From Epithemia pelagica (taxonomy: Eukaryota; Bacillariophyta; Bacillariophyceae; Surirellales; Surirellaceae), in the NCBI GenBank assembly GCA_946965045.2, contig OX337228.1, forward strand, positions 3,286,001 to 3,350,000: 64,000 nucleotides of DNA, read 5' to 3'. This document shows, one piece after another, positions 13,428 to 24,400 of this stretch. Position numbers and translations under genes: made by a program. The notes under the pieces are model-generated. The model had not been told where the DNA came from. It searched no databases and saw only the letters and a program-made list of their open reading frames with translations. Position 1 is the stretch's first letter, and each line of letters begins with the position of its first letter.

Positions 13428-13465
13428 GGTCATTTCTGGTCAATTTGGTCATTTCTGGTCAATTT
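13428..13465. repeat. 19-bp perfect tandem duplication
   Basis: GGTCATTTCTGGTCAATTT occurs twice head to tail with no mismatch. A related sequence in the opposite orientation lies near 14219-14243, which may mean these are the remains of a small inverted-repeat element. Confidence 0.7.
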
Positions 13466-13883
13466 TAGACGAGGCATGGCGTGCGCGGGCACGGACACTC
13501 AGGCATAAAAGTGACTGTCGCACGACAACGTGAGCCGATCAGACCATCTCGCAGAGCCCCACCCCATAAACAAGAACCCAAAATGCTATCAATTGTCTCA
13601 TTTTTCCCGAAGAACAAAGAAAGCAAACCCTGCGGATGGATCCAATGCATGCAACAATCAAACAAAGCTGTCAACACTACTTTATAAGGTAGAAAATGAG
13701 GACATCCTGTTACAAAGGATCCTGCATCCTGCATGGAAAAGCGAAAACTCTTGACCATCTATTCTACTTGGGATTGTAGCCTCTCGGCTTGGCTACCTAC
13801 AAAAGATGGGATTAGGTAGATCGTCACAGCTCATGCAATAAAATATGGATCCATCCATGTCCACAACAAGCTAGAATGTGTGA

Positions 13884-13921
13884 ATTGGAAACTGGTAGCT
13901 TTTCCCTTTCCAGTTTCCAAT
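13884..13921. repeat. Hairpin with a 12-bp perfect stem
   Basis: ATTGGAAACTGG at 13884-13895 is followed after a 14-base pyrimidine-rich loop by its exact reverse complement at 13910-13921. It is in non-coding DNA upstream of the transacylase gene. It is not followed by a T-run, so I do not call it a terminator. Confidence 0.65.
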
Positions 13922-14559
13922 CAATAGATATAGCTAATGCTACTGGTCGTCTAGGAGTACCTAGCTAGAATATCCTTTACCTAGCTAGATGAGCCTAGCA
14001 TAGGTAGCGATCCTGAGTCCCGTATGGTAGTACGGGAGTACAACATACTCGTACTCGTAGGGGTCAGAGTCAAAATGGTTGGGACGGGATCCCAATCCCA
14101 TCGGGCGTGGGGTGGGGGTTGCTGATTTTAGATCGGCTTAAATAAAATCCCGCCTACGCGGAAAATGTCGGCGCGCTCTATAATGGCCTCTCCGACTCTA
14201 ACCTAAAAAGTACAAAAAATTGACCAGAATTGACCATCGCCAGAATAGGATCATCTGGGGAGTAGTGTAGAGTATTTGATATTACTGGGGACTAACCCTA
14301 CCCTCTAATCCTAATCTAGTAGCTAGAAAGCTAGTTTTTGCAGTTACTCCTACTAAGCAGTTAGCAGAATCAAAAAGCAGAAGTACCTGGAACCCTATCC
14401 CCAAATCACAATTATTATGGCAAGAGCAGCCTTTTCTGAGCCTTTACTCTACTGCCTAGTATGAACTCTTTAGCGAGATTGCAGTTAGCAGAATCAGAAA
14501 GCATATGTGACCTGGCGCTTTCAGCATTTAGCAGTTATGGAAACTCTGGCGCAAAATTA

Positions 14560-14639
14560 GCCTTTACTGAGAATCGAACCCAGGACCCAGGACCTTGTCA
14601 TTACTAATGACATGCTCTAACCAAATGAGGTATAAAGGC
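14560..14639 (-). tRNA. tRNA-Thr(AGT)-like gene with an enlarged variable region, possibly a pseudogene
   Basis: Read on the minus strand, 80 nt fold as a cloverleaf. The acceptor stem GCCTTTA pairs perfectly with TAAAGGC. The anticodon stem TGTCA/TGACA closes the loop TTAGTAA, giving anticodon AGT (Thr). The T arm is CTGGG-TTCGATT-CTCAG, with one weak pair at its end. Two oddities: CTGGGTC is duplicated next to the T arm, lengthening the variable region to 12 nt, and the D stem (CCTC) pairs poorly with GAGC, weakening the A box. The B box GGTTCGATTCT is nearly intact. It could be a mutated copy or a functional tRNA. Confidence 0.6.
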
Positions 14640-14985
14640 GCCGTCGACGCGCACTTGTCACTAGAGATCCGAAATGCTGGAAGAACACCCCGTCCGTCAT
14701 CCGTCAACCACAATCCACAATACGGATGTGGCGATAATATCTTATGCAGAGCCGAATCATGTATAAAATCTCGCGCTCGTCCATGGACGCGCCGGGCCGG
14801 ATGAAGCAAGCCAAGAACTTGACCCAACGCCAAAGCCACGATCCAAGCGCCCAGCGCTGTGCTGTGCTGTGCTGTGGTGCATTCAAAAGTGGTCTGAACC
14901 GATAGAGCAGAGAAGTCTTGTGCTGGATCAGTTCACTTTGTGTATCTCATCAGTGAAGAGTGAAGACCAGTAACATTCCTTCAAG
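14640..14985. other. Upstream region of the V-ATPase gene
   Basis: About 350 bp between the tRNA-like gene and the V-ATPase start. Near 14858-14876 there is a short GCTGT tandem run. No further gene is seen; the promoter and 5' UTR of the V-ATPase gene should be here. Confidence 0.45.
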
Positions 14986-17780
14986 ATGGCACGTTGGTTC
15001 CGTTCGGAGCCTATGGAGTATATCTCCTTCATTGTGAATGAAGATGCGGCACACGACTGCTTGGCTGATCTTGGCCGCATGGGTGTAATTCAATTTACCG
15101 ATGTGAGTCGAATGACCAACCGCTTGTAGCTGATATGCTCTCCTTCGCCTTTTTCTTGCAGATTTCTTGTTTTTGATAAATATTTTTGGTAAACTGATGC
15201 GTGTGGCCCTCTCTTTTCTTTAATATTTTTCAGCTGAATCCGGATTTGACCCCCTTCCAACGTCGCTATGTGTCCTACGTGAAACGTTGCGACGAGCTCG
15301 AACGCAAGCTTCGGTTTTTCACCAATGAAATTGAGAAGTTTGACCTGGAGCTTGTGTCAGCTGGAACGGTTGACAACTTCGTCAACTCCCCAACCCTTGT
15401 GTCAGGCACCACCGATGCCACGAAACGAAGTGGTGCTCAGCTTTTGGAGTCGATGGAAGTCGAGTTGGAGCAGTATGAATCGCAGCTCAGAGAGCTTAAT
15501 TCCTACTCTGAGAAGTTAACCCGTGAATACAACGAAAAGGTTGAGCTTCAAGAAGTCTTGGAGAAGGCACGCCGATTCTTCATGACTGATGCTCCGCGTC
15601 TTGCCGTATCCGAACTCACCACCGGAGCTGGTGGCACCGGTACTCAGGCTAGTCTTCTTGAATCCGAGATTCGTCCCGACCTGGATATGCGTTTCTCCAG
15701 TATTACTGGTGTTGTAGCTACCGAAGAGAGGATGCGATTTGAACGCATGATCTTCCGTGCTACTCGCGGTAACTGTTACATTCGCTTCGCTTCCATCAAA
15801 CAGCCCATCACCGACCCTGAATCTGGCGCCATGGTGGAAAAGTCTGTCTTCATCATCTTTTACAAGTCTGAATCCATTGAAACCAAGCTGAAGAAGATCT
15901 GTGATGCCTTTTCTGCTCACCGCTACTCTCTTCCGGACATGGACGATTCTCCTGCTGTTGACAAGATGTTGACCGAAAATGCTCAGGAGCTTGTTGATAG
16001 TCGTACTGTTCTCCTCAAGAACCAGGATACTCGTTATCGCCTCTGTCAGCTTCTTGCTAAACATACGGAGCGCTGGACATGGATTGTTCTCCGCGAAAAG
16101 GCCGTCTACCACTCCCTCAACATGTTCAAGGCAGATGTTTCAGGAATGCTTCGTGGAGAAGGTTGGGTTGTGTCCGAATCGTTGGATAAAGTTCGTGAAG
16201 CAGTTGAACACGCTCATGCGAATATGGATTTGACGATGCCTAGTTTGGTTGACCATGTCCCTCAGCCGTGGCCAACGCCACCGACCCATTTCATCACGAA
16301 CAAGTTCACTTATGGATATCAAGAATTTGTGAACACCTACGGAATCCCTCGTTATCGGGAAGCCAACCCTGCCCTTTTCACCGCAGCTACGTTTCCATTT
16401 CTTTTTGGTGTCATGTACGGAGATATCGGTCATGGGTTGTTTCTCTTTCTTTCCGGATGCACCCTTCTTTGGAACGAGAAGGCTAACGACAATGCTAAGC
16501 TTGGAGAGATGGGTGAAGGCATGCACGCTGGTCGCTACATGATCACCATGATGGGATTCTTTGCTGTTTATGCTGGATTGATGTACAACGATTGTTTCTC
16601 GCTCGGTATCAATTTCTTTGGTTCGCGCTATCAGTTCGAGGGTCAGGACACAGGAGATGTTGAAGATGGAGATGTTGCGGCTCTTCAAGGCCAGTATGGT
16701 GCCGAGAGCTCCGTCTACCCATTTGGATTGGATCCCATCTGGCATGTGACATCCAATGAACTGTTGTTTTTCAACTCGTTCAAGATGAAGCTGTCTGTAA
16801 TTTTTGGTATTATTCAGATGTTCTCCGGAACATGCCTCAAAGGCTTGAATGCGGTTTATTTTAACGAGCCTCTGGACTTGTTGTACGAGTTCATTCCTAT
16901 GGTTGTCTTTGCGGCGTCAATGTTTCTTTACATGGTATTCTTGATCTTTTTGAAATGGTCGATCAACTGGAATTCGCGCATGCTCTCCGCGACGTGCCTC
17001 GATCCTTATGGTGATACATGGGGCTCCGCTGATTATGATGGTGAATGGAAGGAGTGCAATAACCAGAACGGTGATGGCTACTGTACACCCTGGGGTTACG
17101 CTTGTGACGGTTCTGAAACCACTGTTGATAAATGTCCTCTTGACTTTGGTGGATCTGGCGACGGTTGCCAACCCCCAAATCTTATCACCACACTCATCAA
17201 TATTGCTCTCAACCCTGGTGTTGTTGATGAACCTATGTACGGAAATCAAGGTGGCATCCAAAACATTCTTCTTCTTGCGGCATTTATATCGGTCCCCGTC
17301 CTTCTTTTGGCTAAGCCGTTGCTTCTTTCCCAACAACAGCACCAGCCCATTCAACATCATTCGGATGACACTGAAGGTGCCAACGGAGGCCACGGTGAAG
17401 ATGAGGAAGAAGAGCACGGTTTCGGAGAGATTGTCATCCATCAAGCTATTGAAACGATTGAATTTGTACTTGGTATGGTCTCCAACACTGCATCGTATTT
17501 GCGTCTCTGGGCCCTTTCTCTTGCGCATTCTGAACTCGCGACGGTTTTCTGGGAGAAAGCGATGCTTTCTACTTTGAACATGAACTGGTTTGCGGCGTTT
17601 ATTGGATATGGTGTCTTTGCTGGTGTGACGTTTGGTGTTCTTTTGATGATGGACGTCTTGGAGTGTTTCTTGCACGCTCTCCGTCTTCATTGGGTCGAGT
17701 TCCAGAACAAATTTTTCAAGGCTGATGGTGTGCGCTTTGCTCCCTACTCGTTCAAGCAGATTATCAAAGATGCGGCGTAG
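14986..17780 (+). CDS. V-type proton ATPase subunit a, two exons
   Basis: Membrane subunit of the V0 sector; with the c-ring it forms the proton path that acidifies vacuoles and other endomembranes. Exon 1 is 14986-15102 (39 codons, context CAAGATGGC), intron 15103-15233 (GTGAGT...TTTTTCAG), exon 2 is 15234-17780; total 887 residues against about 820-850 in the family. The N-terminal cytosolic half carries coiled coils, with family signatures SEPMEYISFIV and LNPDLTPFQRRYV. The C-terminal half is multi-spanning, with FPFLFGVMYGDIGHG and VSNTASYLRLWALSLAHSEL; the Arg in YLRLW is the essential proton-channel arginine. A loop of about 60 residues (16990-17180) contains six cysteines and accounts for some of the extra length. 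Confidence 0.96.
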
Positions 17781-18233
17781 ACATGACTTAGTTCGATTAA
17801 GTATCCTTGTTTAGTTACGATATGATGTTAGTTTTGTTCGACTGAGTTCAGTGAACGATGTCGGGTAGATCGTTTAGATGGGGTCTGGGGTGGAAATTTC
17901 AACAATCATGACTGCAAAACAGACATAGTCATCTGACAATCGATCAGGAAGTACAATGACAAATTTGGACAGGGATTTGAACGTTAACTATGATAAAAAT
18001 AAGATATCAGAATATACAGAGTTGCACATTTTATGATGTGTTCAGGTCATTTTGTTGACTGTAAACCGCGCAGGGTCATAAGTCGATTAACTGTACAATT
18101 CAAAAATATATCTATTGTAATAAACAAATATCGTGATTTTCCCAACCATTAACAAATGACTTTTACAAGATGGGATATGAAGAAAAGATGGTTAAACGAA
18201 AGAAAGATTTCTCTGTTGAGTTGAAACCATCCC
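17781..18233. other. Region between V-ATPase and the non-LTR retrotransposon
   Basis: About 450 bp, AT-rich, holding the V-ATPase 3' UTR. The 5' end of the retrotransposon should lie in its last part: base composition changes sharply at about 18200. An ATG at 18170 opens a basic frame overlapping ORF1 in another frame; it may be 5' leader coding or chance. Confidence 0.4.
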
Positions 18234-18308
18234 GTGAACTACCCTGGGGCCGATACCAACGCCTTTGCCGAGACTGCTCTGCCCCGCTCCTCTTGGATCC
18301 CGTCGCGG

Positions 18309-21300
18309 ATGACGGCGGCGCCGGAAACGGCGCGCTCCGCGGACCCGCCATGGTCATTTTCGGCGAAAACTACACGACCCATGGTGCACCCACGACCGAA
18401 ACGCCAATTCGTCCCCCAAACCACACCCAGAAGTCCCGAGACGGCCCGGGCAAGCAAGGCGAATCTTCCACTCGTCATGGAATTTCTACCTCGTCTGCGA
18501 AAAACCAAACCGAACTCACCACCGGACGGCAACCCGGCCCATGGCCGAAGCCAACAACCAGCAACAACCAAACCCACAAGGCCCAACAGGCACAACGTAC
18601 ACCCGGTCCAACACGAAATCCCCGACCCGCCGAACACCACGCAGCAACGGATCTTTTCAGACAGAGGCCACCACACCGACCAACCAGACGGCAAACCAAC
18701 AGCCGACACCATGGCCACAATACACGTCGTCTCCTCAACACTCCCTCAAGGGAACCTTAGCCACCCACCGCCGCGACGAGCTCGGTATCCAACAAGATCA
18801 ACCGCTACCCAGACAGACACCCGACTCCTACGGCCGCGTGGAGTACCGACACCAACACCAAGTCATCAACCAAATGACCAACCAAATGACCCAAAGGAAA
18901 GACAAACCACTCTCACAACTTTGGAAAACCCAGTCTTTCCCAAGTTACCAGCCTGCTCCCGCAGTCCCCAGTCCTCCGACCCGCCCACCAGCACCATGCA
19001 CGTCCACTCCAAGCCTACCCTTGGCCGCCCGCCTGCCCACCGCGGCAACAAACTCGCCCCTGCGGTGACAACCAAGCCATCTCCCACCTACAAGCCGTCC
19101 GGAAAGCCCTCGCGCAACCATTCTCCGACCATGGAACCCCCCGCCGCCGAGCAGCAACACCCCACCGACGCCACCACCATCACCCCAGAGAAGAACACCC
19201 ACAAACACCACGACGGCAGCAACCAACACACCAACACCGGCACCGAACTCTCCCATCAAACCAACCAGAAAAACGACAAAAACCAAACCAACGAAAACAC
19301 CAACAACCATAAAAATGACAAAAATCAATCCAACGACAACACCAACACCCACAAAGACGACAAACACCAAGCCAAAGACTCCGCCGGCAACCACACCCAG
19401 CCAATCCCAGCCACCCACTACAACATCGCCGCCAATACAGGGGGCGAAGACAACAAGGACTCCACCGAGACCAACCAACCCCCCACCGACGAACCCAACG
19501 ACGAAGAAAACCACAACGGGCCAGCCAACAGCAAGCCGAACAACGAAACCACCACCTCCATCCACAATCCGTACCGCAAGTCGCCAGCCCCGAAAACAAA
19601 GAAACCGCCAGCCCAAGAGCCGGCACTCTTGATCCACCTTCATGTGGCGGTGAATCACAACCCCAATCCACAGGTGGAAGCCACGCTCCCCCGCCTGACG
19701 GAAGAGTCACTCACTGAACACTTCAACCACGTGTTCCAACACCACAATAAACGAGAAGACCCAATGTGGTTGCAAGTGCATTCGATGGATTTCATCGAAA
19801 CAAAACAATCAGGACGCCCCACCGGGCGCAACCAAAACGAAAGCCCCAACCGTCCCCGAGGAGGACACACATCCACCTTCCACATGACCCTGTCGCCCGC
19901 CCCCGCCAACGACCAATTCGACACCAAAGTCTTCACGGAACAAGGGCTACGTTTTGCCCTCCAACTCTGGCATCGCCACCACCAGTCCGACTTCCTCTTC
20001 GACGAATACGGGTACCAATACATTCTCCGCCCTGGTACGGCGCAGTCAAACCCCACGGTCAACCCCCGGTACGACCAGATTCACGTTTATGTCCCAGCAT
20101 GCAACAACCGCACCAGCGACACGTTCGGCATCATCGTCGGAGTTCCAGCGATGGCGGTAAAACACCGACGCGGCTTTATGGACCTGGCCCTCGCCATCCG
20201 TGAATGCCTCTACCCCCACCTACCGAAAAAACTACAAGGCGACGACTTCTTCGACCATATTGGATGTCGAGGGGGCACCTTTAGTGGCGACCTAAAGTCC
20301 AAACAACGTGGACAGGTCCAAGTCATCTACCTAGCAGCGTCCTCACGCAGCAACTTCGAAGCCCTGCTTCGTTCCTACAACGCCTTTCGGGCATCGAACC
20401 GAGGAATGGAAATGGAATGGACAGACAACACGATCCAACTTCTTCCAATGCCAAAGAACCAAACCACCAGGACAACAACACTGGAAGCACTCAAGGATGT
20501 CGACCAATATTTTGGCGCATGCATCAAAATAAAACTTAGGCACATCAACCACGAGGCAACGGATGACGAGTGGGCACAACTTAAGGATATGGAAGAATTC
20601 GTTGCACTCTTCCCTGAGTTCTGCAACGAAGACCCCTCCCCCCAAGCGTACACATTGTATCTGCGTCGTACTCCCGACACACACCACCTGGACGGAACGA
20701 CCATTCGGCAGCACACTGGATTCCCAACCAACATGCTTCTCCCTTCGCTGGCCGCAATCGCCGCGACTCCCCCCTCCCCAGAGTCCACCACCCAACAACA
20801 AGGCAACTCAACACCGTCGAGCCACACTTCACGCCTTCTCGAGTTCACCGACCGACTCTTACGTCGGAAACCTACCAGCTGCGGAAAAACAAATCGCGCA
20901 AGCCCCCCGGGAACACCACCACCAACAAAACGAGCAGCACCAAACCACGACTCCAGCGACCACAGCGAGAAATCGGACCCACACGACGACGGTACCGATT
21001 GGCAGACGGTTATAGCCAAATCCCCACAGTTGCAGAACCCAACACACCCAGACGACGGAAAACCAAAAGCCAAAAAACGAGCAAACCAATATGACGACTT
21101 GGCCGACGAACTGTCCGACGACGACAACGTCGAAAGCAACCACAACCAAAGCCGCCACTCCAACGACGAAGACGAAGAGATGGCTGACGCCGACGAATGG
21201 GACAACCACTCCCACTCGTTGCTTACACCAGAGGACGACCACCACAACGGACAATCCGCCCCGACCGGTGATGAAATCGCAATGATCTTCTCGTACGTCC

Positions 21301-21497
21301 GAGAAAACAACCCATCCCGCCTCCCAGAAATCAGGAGGTATCTGGAAAACACAAGGTCCTTTGCAACGGACACAGACGCGCAAGATGCGTGGGAGTACGC
21401 CCAGTCGTTGGTAGAGACGGGTCCTCCCACCATCGCCGGCACCCGCACCGGCCATGTGGTCCCGCATGATACATGGGCCAAGGAGCCAAATGAGTAG
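18309..21497 (+). CDS. ORF1 protein of the non-LTR retrotransposon
   Basis: The open frame runs from 18234, and the first ATG in it is at 18309, giving about 1062 residues. The first 440 or so residues are low-complexity, rich in Pro, Thr, Asn, His and Lys, with imperfect NTNNHKNDKNQ-type repeats around 19260-19390. The middle part (about 19630-20640) is more globular, with predicted folded segments such as FGIIVGVPAMAV and QVQVIYLAAS. The C-terminal part is acidic (DDLADELSDDDNVES). ORF1 proteins of non-LTR elements usually bind element RNA and act as chaperones; that is inference here, as I recognise no named domain. The stop codon overlaps the proposed ORF2 start within ATGAGTAG at 21490-21497. 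Confidence 0.7.
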   Translation: MTAAPETARSADPPWSFSAKTTRPMVHPRPKRQFVPQTTPRSPETARASKANLPLVMEFLPRLRKTKPNSPPDGNPAHGRSQQPATTKPTRPNRHNVHPVQHEIPDPPNTTQQRIFSDRGHHTDQPDGKPTADTMATIHVVSSTLPQGNLSHPPPRRARYPTRSTATQTDTRLLRPRGVPTPTPSHQPNDQPNDPKERQTTLTTLENPVFPKLPACSRSPQSSDPPTSTMHVHSKPTLGRPPAHRGNKLAPAVTTKPSPTYKPSGKPSRNHSPTMEPPAAEQQHPTDATTITPEKNTHKHHDGSNQHTNTGTELSHQTNQKNDKNQTNENTNNHKNDKNQSNDNTNTHKDDKHQAKDSAGNHTQPIPATHYNIAANTGGEDNKDSTETNQPPTDEPNDEENHNGPANSKPNNETTTSIHNPYRKSPAPKTKKPPAQEPALLIHLHVAVNHNPNPQVEATLPRLTEESLTEHFNHVFQHHNKREDPMWLQVHSMDFIETKQSGRPTGRNQNESPNRPRGGHTSTFHMTLSPAPANDQFDTKVFTEQGLRFALQLWHRHHQSDFLFDEYGYQYILRPGTAQSNPTVNPRYDQIHVYVPACNNRTSDTFGIIVGVPAMAVKHRRGFMDLALAIRECLYPHLPKKLQGDDFFDHIGCRGGTFSGDLKSKQRGQVQVIYLAASSRSNFEALLRSYNAFRASNRGMEMEWTDNTIQLLPMPKNQTTRTTTLEALKDVDQYFGACIKIKLRHINHEATDDEWAQLKDMEEFVALFPEFCNEDPSPQAYTLYLRRTPDTHHLDGTTIRQHTGFPTNMLLPSLAAIAATPPSPESTTQQQGNSTPSSHTSRLLEFTDRLLRRKPTSCGKTNRASPPGTPPPTKRAAPNHDSSDHSEKSDPHDDGTDWQTVIAKSPQLQNPTHPDDGKPKAKKRANQYDDLADELSDDDNVESNHNQSRHSNDEDEEMADADEWDNHSHSLLTPEDDHHNGQSAPTGDEIAMIFSYVRENNPSRLPEIRRYLENTRSFATDTDAQDAWEYAQSLVETGPPTIAGTRTGHVVPHDTWAKEPNE

Positions 21498-24400
21498 GCA
21501 GGCACAACGAATACGGCACTGCCCAGTCCCCAACTGCAACTGGCAGGTGCCAACAATCAACAGAAAACCACAGGCGGCTCTTAAAGAGCACCTCATCACC
21601 CAACACAAAGAAACGTCACCAACCGACTACATGACCCCTGAATACTGCACAACTCACAGTTTCCACATTTGCCGACACTGCGACACTCCCAGCACCATCT
21701 ACACCACACCAGGGCACCTCAAACAACATATAACAACAACACAGAGTAGGAAAAAAACAAACATCGACCTAGTTACAACCACCTACCGACATCTATCCCC
21801 ACAGGCACAAGCACACTGGAAAGAGAGCATGGCCTGGCTACACCAACTCCAACCCCAGCCGCCACCCTTTCGCCGCACCACTTGGCACAAACTCAAGCAC
21901 CCACTGCGTCGAGAGTTTTTCGTCTGTTACAACACCGTCGTTTCATGGGTACTGGAATCCACTCCGGAACTACACCCCTCTGTCCTCCGAGATGACCAAC
22001 CACCAGCATGGAACAATGACAGCACCCCGTTTTGGAAACTTCTGGTGCTGCTTGAACCCCTGCTACTCGCACCTATCAAAGGAACCGTACACAAGACACA
22101 CTCCGACGCCCTCCGCACACGAGTAAGCCTCTTCAAGAATGGCCGGATCAAAGAATTACACGAAATGACCTGGAACCCACAACCACTGCCGACCAACCAC
22201 CGGCACACCAACAGAAACAAACCAAAGAAACCGTCAAGACACCACCAACAACCACAAACGACGACACAACTGCCCCCGAACAGACTGAAGTCTGCACAAC
22301 ACGCAGCAAACGTCGGAAATTACACGACAGCGTACAAGCGCTTGATGTCGCATATGCCCACAGCAAAACTCACCCCGCCACGGATTGCAAGAATACAAGA
22401 AGAACTGTTTCCGAAACGGCGGAACCCCCCACCAGGAACAAGAGCAACAGGAACTGTGCAATCTCCGCCACCAGCAAGACAACACTTGCAACTCACCAAG
22501 GACCTTTTCGAACTGTCCTTGCGCCAAATGAAACCAGGAACCGCCTCGGGCCCGTACGCCACTTGCACGGACGCACTCGTCTCAATGGCGTTGCATAAAA
22601 CAGCAAACACACCTGACGCCACCAGACCATACTTTTCCAACCTCATGGCACTGACCCAGTTGATTGTTACGGGACAAATACCAATAACAATCCAAACACT
22701 CCTAGCGGGAAACTACTTCTTGGCCCTCCACAAAGATCTGACAAATTTGGAAAAACTCCGGCCCATAGGCATCGGAATCGCCCTGCGACGACTCGCGGCA
22801 AAAACAGCGTTAGTACACATGACTGATGCAGTACGGCCCATCCTCCTCAAGGGAGGACAATACGGAATTCAAACTCCAGGTGGCGTGGATTTCGTCGCCC
22901 AAACCACCACGGCAGCCGTGCACAAATATATCCACTGTGACAACGAAGACAACTTACCATCACGCAGCCTCCTCCTATTGGACCTTCGCAACATGTTCAA
23001 CAACACTTCAAGGACGGCAGCACGAGAAATTCTCATCAACGATCCAGCTACCGCACCACTGGTCCCCCTCTATGACTTGCTCACGGGCAAACCTTGCCAA
23101 TCATGGTTCTTCGATGCAAACCACAATCCAGATTACTTCCTCCAAGAGGAAGGATTCCCACAGGGCTGTCCTCTCAGCCCATTATTCTCATGCCTCCTTC
23201 TGTTGGCACTGACAAATCGAATCAACAAAGAACAAGCCGCGAGAGCAGCGGCAAGAAAAGCCAATGGCGATAACTATGACGACGGCAAAGGCGGCATCGC
23301 GCACTCGGCGTCGATTATGGATGATACATCCATTTGCCTACCCCACCCGGATATCGACTGGTTCATTCAACGGTTTCAACAGCTGGGTGAGCCCATGGGA
23401 ATCCAACTCAACGGCACAAAAACAAAAATTCTTACCTCAACCACACAGGTATCCCCCAAGGACAGACTGCCCGTCCACCACCAACAATGCCTCCAACAGG
23501 CACTGACCCTTCTCTGTCCCGACAACCCAAAAACACCAGAACTGACCTCAGGCACCCGCTTCCTCGGACAGCCCATCGGCTCGGCACAATTTGCCCAACA
23601 ATTTCTTCGGGAACGACTCCAAACGATGGAAACCAACCTAGACAAACTGAACCAACTAGACGACCTTCAAACACGAAGCAGTCTTTTTCGGTATTCCTTC
23701 ATACCGGCAATTCTCCACCTCCTACCTGCCGATATCGTCCAGGCCAACCCACCTGCCAACCAGAGATCCACCCTGTGGACAAGCCCAATCACGGCAACAA
23801 CCAACCGGTTGATTGCTAAGTTTGTGTCCACACTCGCCTCGTGTGTCGAAACCGACGTAACCGAACAAACAACAACCATTGCCTCCCTGCCCAACCGACT
23901 GGGAGGGCTGGGATACCACAGCGCCGCCGCAGCAGCATACCCACGTCTCATCACACAAACTGCACGAGCAATCAAACTGGCACTGTCCAAATCTTCCCCC
24001 GTCCCAACGCATCACCAACAACAATACATCAACTGGGAACATAGCGAAGACCCGGCCATCACAGCTTACCGCAAAGGTCTGTCACTATTCAATGCCGAAT
24101 ACGCCGACCAAACACTGCATGACCCCGATCGTTTCGATCATACTACCCACAACCGACAACTCAACCATGTCCTCAAAGAACATGTAATTCCCAGACTGAT
24201 CGAACTCACCGATCCCGCACAACGCGCCTTCCTCCCTTCACTCCTGTCACCGTTGACGAGTATGGCACTCCACCTCCCACGCCCAGCCGAACGATTTCGA
24301 CTCGACAATCCAATCTTTCGGACGGCAATACGTAGAAAACTCCGGCTACCACTCTTCCACACCCAAACCAACAGTCGATGCCGCTGCAGCAAGAACCTTG

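Larger units (their letters stand above)
13161..14559. other. Repeat-rich intergenic region
   Basis: About 1.4 kb with no convincing gene. It holds short tandem and inverted repeats: a 19-bp tandem pair at 13428-13465, a 12-bp-stem hairpin at 13884-13921, repeats of CCTAGCTAGA near 13955-13995, and a direct repeat of about 22 bp at 14357 and 14481. A GGTCAATT...TGGTCAATT motif at 13428-13465 recurs in inverted orientation near 14219-14243. It looks like decayed small repeats. Confidence 0.5.

Noticed and set aside
16917-17690. 257-residue open frame opposite the V-ATPase gene
   Set aside because: It lies antisense to a certain coding exon and has no recognisable motif; it is a shadow of codon bias in the real gene.
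18945-21608. Long minus-strand frames opposite the retrotransposon ORFs (for example 20375-21556)
   Set aside because: They arise because the A/C-rich coding strand gives few stop codons on the other strand; the products are Cys/Val/Gly/Trp-rich and unlike proteins.
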